A DNA stretch of 64,000 bases from Albula goreensis (GCA_022829145.1 CM040745.1:22350906-22414905); one strand, 5' to 3'. Numbered from the stretch's first letter, positions 48,618-62,122 are shown. Program-made: numbers and translations. The notes: generated by a model not told the origin, from the sequence alone.

Positions 48618-48777
48618 GCAAAACCAAGGCTGATAGATCTAGAATGATCACACAGGAACATTTTTTACATAAAAACAGTTAAAGTGATAGACATTTTTAT
48701 TTAAAAAGGTATTAGCTGCTTTTTTTAAAAAATGCATGTCACAATCATCATGCCAGACATATCAGCCTTGGTTTTGC
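48618..48777. repeat. Short element with perfect 18-bp inverted ends
   Basis: GCAAAACCAAGGCTGATA (48618-48635) is perfectly repeated in inverse at TATCAGCCTTGGTTTTGC (48760-48777), separated by 124 nt of AT-rich DNA. It lies just beyond the proposed pcbp3 poly(A) site. A MITE is the simplest reading; no target duplication is clear. Confidence 0.5.
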
Positions 48778-48798
48778 CATTATGACTTGTCTAGTCTA

Positions 48799-48815
48799 TG
48801 CCACTAGAGGGCTCA
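48799..48815 (+). promoter_or_regulatory. CTCF-like motif downstream of pcbp3
   Basis: CCACTAGAGGGCTC matches the CTCF core at all but one position. It lies about 320 nt past the proposed pcbp3 poly(A) signal, a sensible place for a domain boundary, but the motif alone proves nothing. Confidence 0.25.
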
Positions 48816-50356
48816 CAGGCTCAACAATGGATCTCAGCTTTGATTGGTAGATTCACAAGACTTTCCTGCTAAATGGAAGACAATGTTTCATAAACAGCAG
48901 CTAATTGCAATTCAAATACTCTACTTACCAAAAGCACCGAATGGACAGACTAATAAAAATGATAAATGACACCTGCATCAATTGAATTAGCAGTACTAAG
49001 GCCGAATCTGCCAGAAAACACAATGTGGATGACAAATTTGTTTTGTTGTTTGCAAGGTTTCCTAGAGATGACCTTAATTCACTTGCCGCGAGTCAAGCTT
49101 GGCAAAGGTTGTATTGCGTCACAGATCCCCACAGAGCGCCATTAACAGGCAGACTTTCAGCCTGATGCAACGACCGCTTCAGGTTGTGACCGCAGTTGTT
49201 GCCAAAGGCAAGGTTACATGTTGCCCATAAATACCCACAGACAGCCCCCTCCACAAGGGACAAGTCAGAGCCTGGGTCGCAGGCAGAGGATGCAGCAAAC
49301 ACCCACTAAAGGGACAACTCATTCAAAATGAGATTGTTATTTAAAAAACTGAAAAATGTTCATGAAAGACTAGATGATTTAATTAAATAATACAATTTCC
49401 CCAATAAGGAGAAAGGATAGGATTTTTGTCCTTTGCTTTGACTCACAATAATAGCAAGTGTTGATCGTTTAAGTTGCTAGCTTGAGAGTTTATAAGTCAG
49501 GACAAATGTGAATTGACCTCAGGCTGGGGAGACACAAAGCTATGTGCCCTCCATGTCAAGTTCAGAAGGAATAATGTAATATTTGTAATACTCTACAGTG
49601 GGTGCATTAAAAAGGTCATGGTTATGATAAATTAGTTCAAAATTAGTTCAAAATGATATGCTTATGGCTATGCATGTTTAACACATCATGGTAAATGGTT
49701 ATTTTCAGTTGTTTTTACTTATTTTCGAATTTATTTTTAGAAGGTTCACTCAGCAAGTTCGACACAAGGGCACATTGGGAGAAACACTGGAGTTTACACA
49801 TCTGGCTTCTAAATGGAAGCACAGCCACTCTGGGGAGGGAGGGGTCACCTTTCCCACTGCTGTCATTGCACATTAACAGCTCACTCACACTACTGTAAGG
49901 CTATATGAAAGGTACTCCTCATCAGTTTGCAAAACAGATAGTCCAAAATAATCACTGTTATAGATACATAAAATGTTTAAAAAAGCAATAGTACAGTATG
50001 TACTGTGGCAGCAGAAGAGTTATCACTAGTCGGTGCCATGGTCACATTTTTACAATTTCATCTTTTTTTACCTCCCCTGTTGGGCAAACTGTAAGGGTGA
50101 ATGGGTTTCTTACTTCACAACCCAGCACTAGTGCACAGTAAATGGGGAGAAGAGGTCCTGTGGTTGATTTAATGGGGGAAACATTGACATTGATGTTTTA
50201 AAGTGTGCGTGTGAGTGGGAGAGCAGGTTTGTGAGGTGAGAATCAGTCTGGTGCTCAGAACAGCATGTCTTTGAAAGCCTGTGGAAGCCTGTTCTGTGGA
50301 AGTGATCTGGTTCTTGAACAATACAGACGCATTGCTCCTTACCTGGGCCCCTTTGC

Positions 50357-50380
50357 AAAAAAAAAAAAAAAAAAAAAAAA
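50357..50380. repeat. A24 homopolymer
   Basis: Twenty-four A residues. It could be the tail of a retroposed sequence on the + strand, but no SINE or processed pseudogene is recognisable to its left. Confidence 0.85.
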
Positions 50381-53300
50381 GTCAGATTGTGTCAGGTTTG
50401 TTTTAAAGTTTCTCTGAGGTTTTCTGGGATGCAAAGAGAATTTAATACTTCATAGGACAACTAGCACAAGCATACTTCCCTTGTTTTTAAGGGCTGTCTC
50501 CACTTAAGTCCTCTCTCTTACAAATCTTTAATTTTCCAGGAGCTGAGAAGCTACTATTACTGTCTTTGCTGACTAAATTAGAAATTTTGCTGTAGAAACA
50601 GATGGGCTAGCAGGGCCATGGCCTTATCAGATTTGGACAGGTGTTTAAAAAAAATATTCCTACCATAAGGCTAAAAACGTGGTTGCAGGTTTGTAGATAA
50701 GTCTCAGTTCAGCTGCAGCTGTTAATGGCATAGATATTGCCTGCTGAATCTAGCAAGTAGTGATAAACTTTTCTTTTAGCTGTATGATATTTTCATTGAA
50801 GCTAGTTAGCATTCTAGAGTAACTAGTTGGGCACAGTGCAAAGACTAAATAATCCACTGTACTATTCAATTTGGATTTTGTTTTCATGGGAAATATAAAT
50901 CTCATGATTTTCTAGGTTCTGAAATGCAGTGGCATCTGAAGACTTACACCAATATGCGCAGTGTGTACCATCAGAGGCTGTAGCTGCATCCAAGTATAAT
51001 TACAGAAAAATTTTTATTTTTAAACTTTCTAAAACTAAATCAAGGATTCACTAAGGTTCATTGAATTACTTGACAAAAACAAACACAACTTAAGTATACA
51101 GCTTAACTTTATTCTCAAAGAATTACACAAGTAGCATTGTTTTGTGCATACCATAACATCAAATCTTACAGCTGAAATGGACAGGAGGAAATTAGAAGAT
51201 ACAAATGCTATGAATTCTTTCTCAGTGTTCCTCAGACATCATTTTGGCAGATTTTAATATTAAACTTCTGCTCTTTTTTTGCAATTGGATAATTTCAGGA
51301 TTAAATTTTGCGGTGCCAACACCAAGCATTTTAGAAAGTTATGAAATCCAGTGACAGTAACCTATGAAAAGGTAAAATATTATAACATTACAGTTACACA
51401 TGGAGATATGAATTACAAAGAGAAATGGGGAAACAATGGGAAAGCGAAATGCACAAAAAACAAAAATTTGCCAAACACTAAAATATTAAAGAGGAAAAGA
51501 ATCATTTCAATGCACACATGTTGATAAAACTTCAGAACAACAGTGCATTTAACTATGCTGTAGTAGATTTGTACATTCGACTCTACTCAGGAACCACATA
51601 CTGTGTTGAATAAATAAAAGCAGTAAATTGGACACTGGTGTATAAAGAGTATCTCTTCTATGAGGATGTATATCTACAGTTGGTCATCCTAGAGCTCAGA
51701 TCAATTCCAATTTGTATGGTAAATGTGACCTTTAAACCCTAGTTTGATGTAAATGGAAACGGAGACGTTATATTTGACTCAAAAGGAGGTTTTCCTTTCA
51801 AATTCTTGGATATGCACTCTGGGCAGGATACGTCCCCCCATACTTGTATGCACAAGATCAAAATATAAATAAATCAACTCAGTATGGAGTCACCCTGACT
51901 GTTCAAGGACATATTTGCAACAGGAATGGTGTAAATACACAACTTAATGTTATGTATGTATATTAACCAAATCGCCCTAGTCAATTATAAGAGACTCTGA
52001 GTAATTTATCAGTGTCAGGATAAAAAATGGAAGGAGAACCAACTACAGTACAAACTGTGGGGGAAAATACTTATGTTTCATTCTGTGCAAATATAATGAC
52101 CATAATAATACCCCCTGGAATATCTTCCCAAGTTTGTAATGGTGCTATATATCAGGATATTATCATTTCACACTCAACTCAAAGACATTCAGCTACTTGA
52201 AATTTCTCTTAACGTTGACATAAATGCAAGTTTATTTCTGTCACAGATGTAGTTTGGTGAGTTAATTCTGGCCATCGCTGATCTTACCAAACTCTTGCCT
52301 GTCCTTCCTGGAGCACCTGAATGTTCTTCCCTCAGCTAAATGTTGACACAGGTGCTGGCTGGTGGCTGCTGCCCTCATAATCACCTTTCTACAATCTGGC
52401 TCAGCTTAAGAGTTTCAGTAATTGTGATAAATTTGTCAAGACAAGAGGTGCTTGCAATCAACATCCCACATATCAAAAGGGATGGATTTTCTTTGTCACA
52501 TAATTGCTATGCTTGAATTGGCAAATTGGTTGAAGGCAAAACTTGTTTTTGGCAGTCGACACATGCAATTTGTCTATTAAGGAGTTGGAGAATGGGGAAT
52601 TTATTAAGGTACAGGTGTATTGAAAAAGAAAATGAGCCACCTTATTTAACAATTAGGCACAGTTTGTTCACAGGAAATGACCGAGTGTACTCTCTTCTAG
52701 TCTTGGGATGGCAGTCTGTAATGGCCTCAGAAGTCTACCCCCAGAATCGGATGGCTGATTAAACTAATGTGTATTTTGTATTCATTATTCACTCCCAAGG
52801 TCCAAGGTCCCCTGGGCAATTAAGGCCAGTGATGAGGCAGTGTTAACCTGAAGGTGTGATAAACTGAGTTTAATGTAAATAAATGGGGGCATGTTTAATG
52901 GGAATGCTTCTTAATTCTACCATTGGGAGCTTATGCTACTTTCTCCTTCGCAAACCTAAATGAGTTTAACATATTGGAGTGTCCTCTAAATAAACACAAA
53001 TTAAGGTCTCCTTTACCAATACATGTCTACTTGTAAGCAAACAGAAAATTGCGCAAACTGCTCATATGTTGGCTTTGTTTTCCTCCAACACTGTGTGCAG
53101 TGTGTGGAAAGAAGGAAGGGCTTGTTTGTATTCCACATTAGTCTAGGATGTAGTCACCTGGCTGTGTTCATGTATGGCAGCTCAATTCTGGTAGGTCAAA
53201 AAAGTATACCCAAATGAAGACAGTGTAATTCAAGTGAATTGGTGTCTTCATACTTGTCTGCACTCATTCTGTCCCAGTTTTATCTGAATCACATGGTAAC

Positions 53301-56089
53301 ACACTGCCATGAGGCTTGGGGAAGAGCTTTGGAGACCTGTCAGTCTATATGGCTGATATACTCCTGAAACCATTTTCTGTTCAATTTTAAACAAATGAAT
53401 TTGCTATGAAATAATATATATGTGTATAGTTTAACAGTATAAATGATGCAGGAATTATGATTACACTTGTTCTATCCAAAGTTATTAATTCCGGATACGA
53501 ATGCTTAAACTTTGACTAGGCCTGGTCTGCAGTGAATTCATTATGCTTGTCCCTTAAAACTTGATAGAACTGCATCCTTGCTTAGTTGCCCAATCCAGAC
53601 TTTGGACCACCAGTGATTTGTGGATACGAATTGAGGTGTTGGTCATTTTTTGAGGATGAATTCTCATTGAAATTAGACATAATACTGTGTTTGCATTTTT
53701 CATATAGTTCAAGACTGGATTTTAGTACTATTATCTAAATATTAGATTTTAGTTTCTTTAATACTTTGTATATTATGTTAACTGCAGCCTTTAAAATTCA
53801 GTAATATTATATGTGCCAGAAAGCAATATGGGGATTATGTACTGTATATGTGCTTAAATGCTCTGCTCACTGAAAGAATCCTGGTAAGACGCTTTCATTT
53901 TTTTATGGAAACTCGGTGCACTCATTGCTTTGAATCAACAACGGATATATGGTAAATTAAGTGAAAAGCTTTCACAGGACAGTTGATCCACACTCAGAAG
54001 AGTGGAGAGAGATTTTATTTTCATCACAGAATTTCAAAAATGTAATAAAAAGGGAAATGCTGAAAAAGCTATCTTTATCTAAGTGAGATGCATCATTTAA
54101 AGTTTCTTAAATGAAAAATGTTTCCAGTCACCTGAAACCTATTTTCAGGAAAGATGGCAGAGGCTACCACTCTGTGGTATATTGTATGAGAAATGGAATT
54201 ACATTAGAGGACAATCATTTTGTACATTACATCTAACTACTGTTATACTTCAGTACCCTTCAGTACTCTATGGATGCAGGAATTAAGATGCAAGATGCTC
54301 TGTGTCCTACCTGCCAGCCTTTATATTTCGAATCCCATTGCACTCAACTGAAAAATACTCAGGGTTAGAATGAAAAGAGTCAAATGACATGATTTGCTAA
54401 TACTTTTTTTTGGGGGGTTCTTAGAAAATTGACGTTTACTTATTTTTCAATGCTGCAATTAAAATAATGAGGACTATCAATGACTTTAGGAAAATATTCT
54501 GCCTTCTAACAAAGGCATTGCAGAGACACTCTTCTTTCACACTGCTGAAAGTTTTACCAAAAAACGGGATACATATTCTGTATATATGTCTGTGGACTTC
54601 CAGCCACTATCCTTTCTCTGATCATTCATCTTTACATCTTCACATCCACTAAAGACATTTAAACTGTAGGCTTGTTTGATATGAGGAAAATCTGCAATGT
54701 GTGATAACATTGTTCAATATTCCGATGACGATATGACTTGCAATAAACAAACATTTTAGCTATGCAGTTGAAGTTGTGGGGGGATGCCATCCTCCTTGGA
54801 AAAAATTTTGACCACAACCATCCCCCTTGTAAAACTGTCTTTTCCATCCCCTTGGCTTTAATGGAATTAGCAATGCTATTTATCACCTAATTGTGAAAAA
54901 GCAAAACCAAAGCAATATTTAAATGTCAAGCTTACACTATTTGCGTTCCAGTTTGAGTTGTTTTGTATCCTCTGTGCCTTTGTGGCTTTTGATTGCTTAT
55001 TTCTTATTTGATTGGAGCCTGCAAATGGATGCTTCTCATTGGCTAATGCAACATGACTGTAAGTTTTGGCTAACGGCTAAGTGACTGGTTCAGCAGGATC
55101 TTAGAAGATTTTTAGTAAAAAAAGAAGAAAACGACAGGAGAGACGATAACCAGTCTCATGTATTATTACTACATAATATGTCCCTTATGTAACAAAACTT
55201 TGGTAATAGCCAATGTTTCATCTTGAATAAGACTGTCACAGATAATAACATGCTCACATGTTCATGAACATGTTATATGTATTGCTTGGCAGCTAACCTG
55301 TTCACTTGTGAGCAAATGATCATTTGAGCTATCTAACATATGTATTTGCTTGAAATAACATGACCGATTTTAGTTTCTAATGAGAGGGTGATGAATTGAA
55401 TGTAAAAGGTATATTAAGCAGTAACTTGTATGTAGATCTGTTTTTGAAATCCTGCACTAGTAAGATCATTGTTTATATGATATACATAAAATAATACTTT
55501 AACTAATTGGATAGTTTTTGATAGTTTACAAGTACATTGTCTTTTTTTCTTATTATTATGCATGAATATAAAAAAGTAGGCATATACCACCATCCTTGCA
55601 CTCCGAGGTTTACCATCCCCCATTTTTTTTTTTTTTTTTACAAATCAACCACTGATTATAACTATTATATTATAAATAAAAGAAATTAAAGTTTTCCCCC
55701 TGCTCCCTTTATAATATTTTCCTCTAAACTCAACAAAAACATCTCTGGAAATAAAAAAATACCAGGGGGAAAACAACTGAGATACACAGTTTCAGACGAA
55801 ACTCTTTCGTTTGCTTGCCGAAGGCTTGAAGAGTATGTTTTAAACTGTACATACTAATCATTTTAATATACTAACACTATACCTATTATTATTTAAAACT
55901 TCTTGTAAGTACAGTACGCACTGAAGTAGTAGCAGCAGGAGTACTAGAAGCAGTCAAAGAACAGCAAAACTTTCTTTTCAAAACATGAATTAGTCATTTA
56001 AGATCATTATACCTGAACAGCATTGCAGTGTCATTATATCTGCATCATTTGGACTTCATCACAGGCCAGGCCATCACTTGGACTTCAGT

Positions 56090-56159
56090 GATGGTTTCCA
56101 ATAACATAAGTGGGCTCGCTGTTTCTATGCTATGCTCACTTATGTTACTGGAAACCATC
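56090..56159. repeat. Near-perfect hairpin, 26-bp arms, 18-nt loop
   Basis: Left arm 56090-56115 and right arm 56134-56159 are inverse complements at 24 of 26 positions; one of the two differences would be a G-U pair in RNA. A smaller 7-bp hairpin (CCATCAC...GTGATGG, 56071-56094) overlaps its left base. Size and shape resemble a microRNA precursor, but a fold-back MITE remnant is as likely. Confidence 0.5.
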
Positions 56160-56730
56160 GTGTAAGACCAGCGAGTCTGTCACACCACCAGTGAAACGCT
56201 AAAATCTATCAAACAAGTGAAATAACAGAGTGGCACTTGTAGCAGGGATAACAATATCCTAGTTTCACTACATCAAACGGAAAGTTATTTGAAAATGTCA
56301 AGTCTGATAAGGTAGCTAACCAGCAAGCATGCTGTGTTCTTTGGATAATGTTATTTTGTCAAGTTCCTTAAATTATATTGTTATAAATCAGGAAGTAGGT
56401 ATTACTTATGACTACTAGTTGTGAAGTGGTATTAATTAAAGTAATGTTGCATGTGATAATTGTGGCATTAGCTAGTTAGCATACTCAGTATTTCATCAAT
56501 ATTTAGTCAGCGGACACCATTTTTAAAAGCTTTAAATGAATGTGTGTTGCAAGGCGCGTGGAAATACAAAAAAAATTTACAAATAAAAATAAAAAATAAA
56601 TAAAAAATGTACCGGTCAGCACTATTAAAATTTCCCACAGAAAATTAGCACAGAAATTTAAAAAGAAATAGCCCAAATCTTGAGTTTATCAGCATTCATT
56701 ACACTACAGGAGAAGTATGGCAACACTCTT

Positions 56731-56923
56731 CCACAAGATGAACGCGAGAAAAATTCAGTCTTGTGTGCTGTTCCATACTATTCCATAAATAATCAATCAA
56801 GTTCAGATCTAGTGACTGAGTAGGCCATGGCATTTGGATAATGCCAGTAACATGCTCCTCATACTGCTGGATGACTTCTGGTCTGCGGATGGAGACATTT
56901 TCATACTGCAAGACACTCCAATC
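56731..56923 (-). mobile_element. Tc1/mariner-like transposase fragment (C-terminal part)
   Basis: On the minus strand the reading MPWPTQSLDLNLIDYLWNSM corresponds to the conserved WPxxSPDLNPIEHLW block of Tc1-like transposases, preceded by VLQYENVSIRRP in place of the usual QDNAxxH block. Both catalytic acid positions are altered (D to E in QYEN, E to D in LID) and there is no N-terminal domain, so this is an inactive fossil. I could not locate terminal inverted repeats. Confidence 0.65.
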
Positions 56924-57019
56924 TGTAGCACAGAAACATGTAAAATTAACAGTCAGGAAATCTGACCACTCTGTGTCATTTAAGTGAGAATACCATACAA
57001 CATATAACTGCACTATCAA

Positions 57020-59289
57020 GTGTTTATAAATGATCCTAAAACTGACATTTATTTTATAACGTTTTACTCACAATTTTACAAGGGCTAAATGTTGGCATGA
57101 TGTAAAGGTAACTTATGCAAATTCCCAAAACTACAATATTTTGTTAAATCAGAGGGGAATTGCTGGTAGGAGCAGATCAAATCTGGCTAGCTGTTGTGCG
57201 TTGCAGTGTATTCAAAACTTTTCATACCTTTGACATAAATTAACCTTTTGCCACGTAGCTATGTTCTACAGCTAACCAGACTGTAAGATTGATAACTTCT
57301 ATTATGGTTACTTTTGTTGATGGATAGAAGGACTTTATGAAAAATAGGTATCAAGTATGAAAAGTTATTATGAAAATTATCTGGAGAAGGACAAGGCTTT
57401 TGGAAATATCCTGTTTCGATTTTAATTAATTCACAGTTCATTAGTATGAAAATACTAAAATGTAAAAACTTTGCTGGGAAAGACGGGATATTTGAGAGGT
57501 TTCGGCGTCTTAAGTTTGGGCAGCTGGGGCTTTTGAGTTTGGGAGTTTTAAATTTGGAAGGCTGGTGGATAACAATACGATGGCAGATGGTATTATTGAC
57601 ATAGTCTTTCAGTTACCATTGATGGTTCATTGCTAATGTAATAACAAATTTCTTGAGTAATGACTCTACATGGTGATCAAGATCTTTTTTCAGGTTCTGT
57701 CTGCACTGTTAATTCAATTGCATCAGTCTTTGTTCTCCCAGTCATACTGATGTATAAAGTTATAAATTATATTCAAACGCATGCCCTCTGTAAGATATAT
57801 TTTGTCTCTCAGTTCAACACTTAATAGGGGGAGGGAGTTTTAAATGACACTCTGTAGTTAATCATCTTCAACATGGGGACTGATCCCCTATGGCTACCAC
57901 TATTCTACACAAAGTAATCAGTGCTGAAGCCATCTTAGTTGGAGAGCAATTCTCCAGTTAGAAGAACAATTCTCATAAGGCATATTTTTGTGCTGGCACT
58001 ATGTCATGTAATTCATCTATCCCAATGTAAAAGTCACTTCCAATACAGCTTAACCTGGCTATGAATGTATCATTTTTAATATGTGAACCGCTCACTCTGG
58101 GGAGGCAGCAGAAGTACTTATGCTGTATAGTTACCAAAGGGAGAAGAGAGAGACAAGAAATCCTGCATTATATGAATGTCTGTTTCTAATACTTCAATTC
58201 TATTAATCATGCTCACAAGCTGTGCTTTAATTTGAAAATTTAATTTAATATGAATAGAGATGTCAAATGTTTTATGTATGTATTTGTACTGTAAATCTAT
58301 AGAGGCTCACTAAAGAATTTGATGATACTAATAACTAACTAAATAATAACTATTTAACTAAATAAATTGATGATAAACTCCATTAGCACACACTATACAA
58401 TACTACTAGCATTCATCAGATGTCAGTGTTTTGTTGGTTCCCTTTTTAACCTTATTTTTTAAAATACCAACATGTTACAAACATTCAACTGACATTGTTC
58501 AATTTTTACCATTATCAAAACCTGTGAGCCGCACATCTTTCCTGGAGAATCAGCATTACAGCAGAGCAGTTTCAAAAGCAGTCTCCTGTAGTTTATCTAC
58601 AATTGCAGCCTTTCAGCTTTTGGTGCCAAGGCTTTGACAGGCACACAAAAGGCAGAGTTATCTGCTATGAAGGACTCCAGAGGAGACAGTTCAGCCCACG
58701 AGATATGACACTGGTTATCATATAGGTAATATAGTGACACTATGACCAACACTGCCAGGGAACTTGCTTATAGGAAACATTTATTAAGACCCTTTATTTT
58801 AAACTTAGTAAGGTGGCCAGTGCATTGACATATGAAGCTACACGTTTAAGAACACTGAAACAATTCCATTTTAATTCTGTATGCAGCAATTTGTTTAGTC
58901 TTTCGAAAATTACATAGTAATTGAGGATGGAAATAAAACCCTTGAATATAATTCCAGTCAAAACTCTATTTGTTTTAGAAATGGTGCAGTTTAACCTTTG
59001 TATCATGTTCATAAAATGAGTTGGAGATGAGCTTGAAATTAGATTTGAATATGCTGATATTTTCTTAATATTTGCTCAATTTTGACATGTTCTTTGGATG
59101 TGTGTATTTCTGTCTTGCATCTCCAGTTTCTGTCTATGGTGAAAAACTCCTGACAGTGTTTGTCTGTTGACCTGGAATGAGGCAATGGTCGATTGACAGA
59201 TAGGTTGCCATATCCATTTTTAAAACACTTTTGGAACCTGAGGGTTTATGTTACTATATACAATTTTATCACTTTTATTTGATCATGGG
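57020..59289. other. Intergenic, no gene recognised
   Basis: Between the Tc1-like fragment and the LINE fossil. The stretch 57480-57570 has an irregular repetition of GTTTGGG-like units (AGTTTGGGCAGCTGGGG, GAGTTTGGGAG, AATTTGGAAGGCTGG). The missing 5' part of the Tc1-like element would be expected here but could not be recognised. Confidence 0.4.
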
Positions 59290-61000
59290 GTAGTCACAGG
59301 ACCCTAGGTCCTGTACAGGGATCTGAGCGCCCTTTTCCCTAGATGGGTAAAGATGGGTAGAACACTTCTCTGAGATTTACACCACAGAGAATAAAGTTAG
59401 CTACAAGGCACTAGAAGCGCTACCAACCTTACCTGTCAGAGAAGACCTTGACATTACACCAATGTCAGAGGAGGTTAGTAAAGTAATAGATTACTTAACA
59501 CCAGGCAAAGCTTAATGAAATGATGGGCTACCACTGGACCTTTCAAAAACTCCAAACTATAAAGGAGACAGAGGTGACTGCAATAACTACCACAGCATCT
59601 CACTCCTGAACATCACAGGAAAGATCTGTGCGCATGTGGCTCTGCCTTGCCTTGAAGTTATCGCTAGATCTGGCTGTCCTGAATCACAATGTGGCTTTAG
59701 ACCCAAGAGATCAGCGGTCAATATGATATTCTCCTTACCACAACTTCAGGAGAAATGCAGAGAGCAGAACAGACCACTCATTGTGACTTTTGTAGATCTA
59801 ACATAAGTCTTTGATCTACTAAGCAGAGATGGGATGTCAAGATCCTGAAAAAGCTTGGTTGTCCACCAAAACTATCAGCCAGCATGAAATCAGTCCACGA
59901 TAACATGAAATCTGACAGCTTTCTAGTTAAGAATGGATCAAAGCACGGATGCATAAAATGAAGGTATATATCCACACTCCAGAAGTGATGAACTCTTGCT
60001 TAACCTTGCTATGTTGAAAGCTAAAACAAAAGTATGGCCTGGTACCATTAGAGACCCCCTATTTGGAGATGATGCTGATTTTACTGAGAACTCAGTAGAA
60101 AAGATGCAGAAGCTTATAGATTTGCTAAAGCATGCAAGGACTTTTATGTCGCCATCATCTAAAAGAAAACCAAAGTTCTGAATCAAGATCTTCCACCAGA
60201 TACCCCTATCACGATTGAAGAATATTTATCAGAGATTGATAATTGGTCAACAATCTCTGATGGGTATTCTCCCATCTTTTTGGGGGTATCTTAATACAGA
60301 ACTTTGGTCTCAATGGATGCTGAAATTAACCAATGAATTGGTAAAGCAGCAACTACATTTTCAAGAAGCATGTGGGGAAACACTGCTCTCATCACAAAAA
60401 CCAAGATGTCTGTTTGCAATGATTGTGTCTTAAGCACTATGCTTTATGGCAATGGAAATTCGACCATGGCTGCCAAACAAGAAAAACTAATGGACACTTT
60501 TCACATGAGAAACATAAGATGAATTCTTAACATCACATGGCAGGAGAAAATCACCAACACTGAAGTCATCTTAATAGCTGGGCTCACATCCATTCATGTC
60601 TTGCTGAAGCAATCCATGTAGATGATGGAAGAATCCCTTTATACATTTTCTATAGTGAGCTAGAGAAAGACCAAAGTTATGATTTAAAGATGTAATTTAC
60701 ATGGCAAAGCTAATGGAATTTCACAGGATGGATGGGAAAAGATTATGAAAAACAGACTGGAACAGAAAATATGTGTTAAGAAATGACTGAAAGGTTACAT
60801 TGAAAATGAAGTCAAAATAGCTGAAGAAATGAGAATAAAGAGAAAATCAAAAAATGTTGAAGAGTAACATAATGACTCTTCAACAATTTTACAATTGTAC
60901 AAATTGTGGCAGCAGAAGTTTTAAATCACATATTGGACTGTTCAGCCACAAAAGAAAATGTTTAAAAACTGACTATCATATGTATGCTATTCTGGTTATA
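59290..61000 (+). mobile_element. Decayed LINE (non-LTR retrotransposon), reverse-transcriptase ORF fossil
   Basis: Conceptual reading with several frameshifts and stops gives, in order: an RT N-terminal region (RWVEHFSEIYTTENKVSYKA, near 59351); an RT core with NNYHSISLL and SQCGFRPKRS, then LQEKCREQNRPLIVTFVDLT near 59580-59800; a degraded active-site block FGDDAD in the place of the usual F/YxDD box (near 60064); an LYGNGNSTMAAKQEKLMDTF region; and a C-terminal zinc-finger-like CTNCGSRSFKSHIGLFSHKR (near 60892). An internal deletion lies near 59515-59560. It is a dead 5'-truncated copy; the clade is not certain. Confidence 0.82.
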
Positions 61001-61970
61001 CATATTATAATGTGGCACTTACACCATAGTCAGCTATGACTTACACTTAAGCTTATGACCATGATATTTCATTGTGGTGACACTACATAATACACATTGA
61101 CTATTGTGCACAAAGTAAAAATCTTTTTACCTTTGTGAGAACCCAAGAAGAGAATTTCTTACAGCAGTTATCAGTGTTTGTGTAGACATGAGCATGTATG
61201 CCTATATGAGATGAAATGAGATCCTACAGCCAGTCGATAGGATCAGAAAAAATGACAGGCATCTATGTAGTCCACTTTTCTCTTTCAAGTCTTCTCACAA
61301 TCTATAACAGCTGGCGATCACAAAGTTTGGGGTTGAATATCCATAAAGTTTTCTGAGCTCTCAGTTAATTACAGTGCAGTCCCCACCCCTCAACTAAAAC
61401 CTCAGAAAAAGTAAACATCGTAAAGGAGACAGGCTTTGATGACCAGTCTAATCTTTATTGTCACTTTAATGTGATATGTTTGGCAGAACATTGGGTGGTT
61501 TTTATCAGTTTCCTACTGAGGTGTTCATTTCACGCATAAAACTACCTCCACATGGTGCACAAACTGACTGTCTTACATGCTTTTGAAAGATTCTTCATGA
61601 ATGACCTGAATTATCATTATACCCAATGGGTGAAGCTGACTCCAAAATACTGATATCCCAAGATCTTTTTCTGGGTGTATAGCTCCTGTGCATTGGCAAC
61701 AAAAAAGAAGAGAGGGTGCCATCTAAGGGACATTGCTATAATTGCAGCTTCATGCACCTCCATGCTCATGAGTGTACATAAAGAAAAGTGACTGAAAGTC
61801 TGTGGGAATATGTGATCAACACAGTTTGATATTGTATAAATGTGTTCCATTCTAATGTCTTTAATAATCCCTTTTCTGTTAATCAATTTAATGTGAGCTA
61901 CATCAAGATGAGTGTCACTCTGTGAAATGGCCAGGTTCTAGGGGACTTTTTGAAACTCAGCAATGTTTAA

Positions 61971-62122
61971 CAGGGGGGAGCACCAAGGGGAAAAAGGGTA
62001 CTAAGTATACAAGGCCCAAGGATTTGAAGGGGCCCACCAAGATCAGGCATTTTTTATGAAGAGAGGAGGGGCCCTTAGAGCCTGCCTGTGTACAGGGCCC
62101 AGAATTTCTAGCAACGCCCCTG
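61971..62122. mobile_element. hAT-type MITE (152 bp) with 8-bp target-site duplication
   Basis: The element begins CAGGGG and ends CCCCTG and is flanked on both sides by the identical 8-mer ATGTTTAA (61963-61970 and 62123-62130). An 8-bp duplication with CAGGGG-type ends is diagnostic of hAT transposons. It has no coding capacity. The right end, TTTCTAGCAACGCCCCTG, resembles a terminus common in fish hAT elements. Confidence 0.8.

Larger units (their letters stand above)
48476..56050. other. Intergenic, no gene recognised
   Basis: AT-rich DNA with short chance frames on both strands. It contains the 18-bp inverted-repeat element, a CTCF-like motif and an A24 run. A T-run lies near 55623-55639. 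Confidence 0.5.

Noticed and set aside
50128..50380. A24 run as the tail of a processed pseudogene
   Set aside because: No similarity to any recognised mRNA or SINE could be seen to its left, and no flanking duplication is evident.
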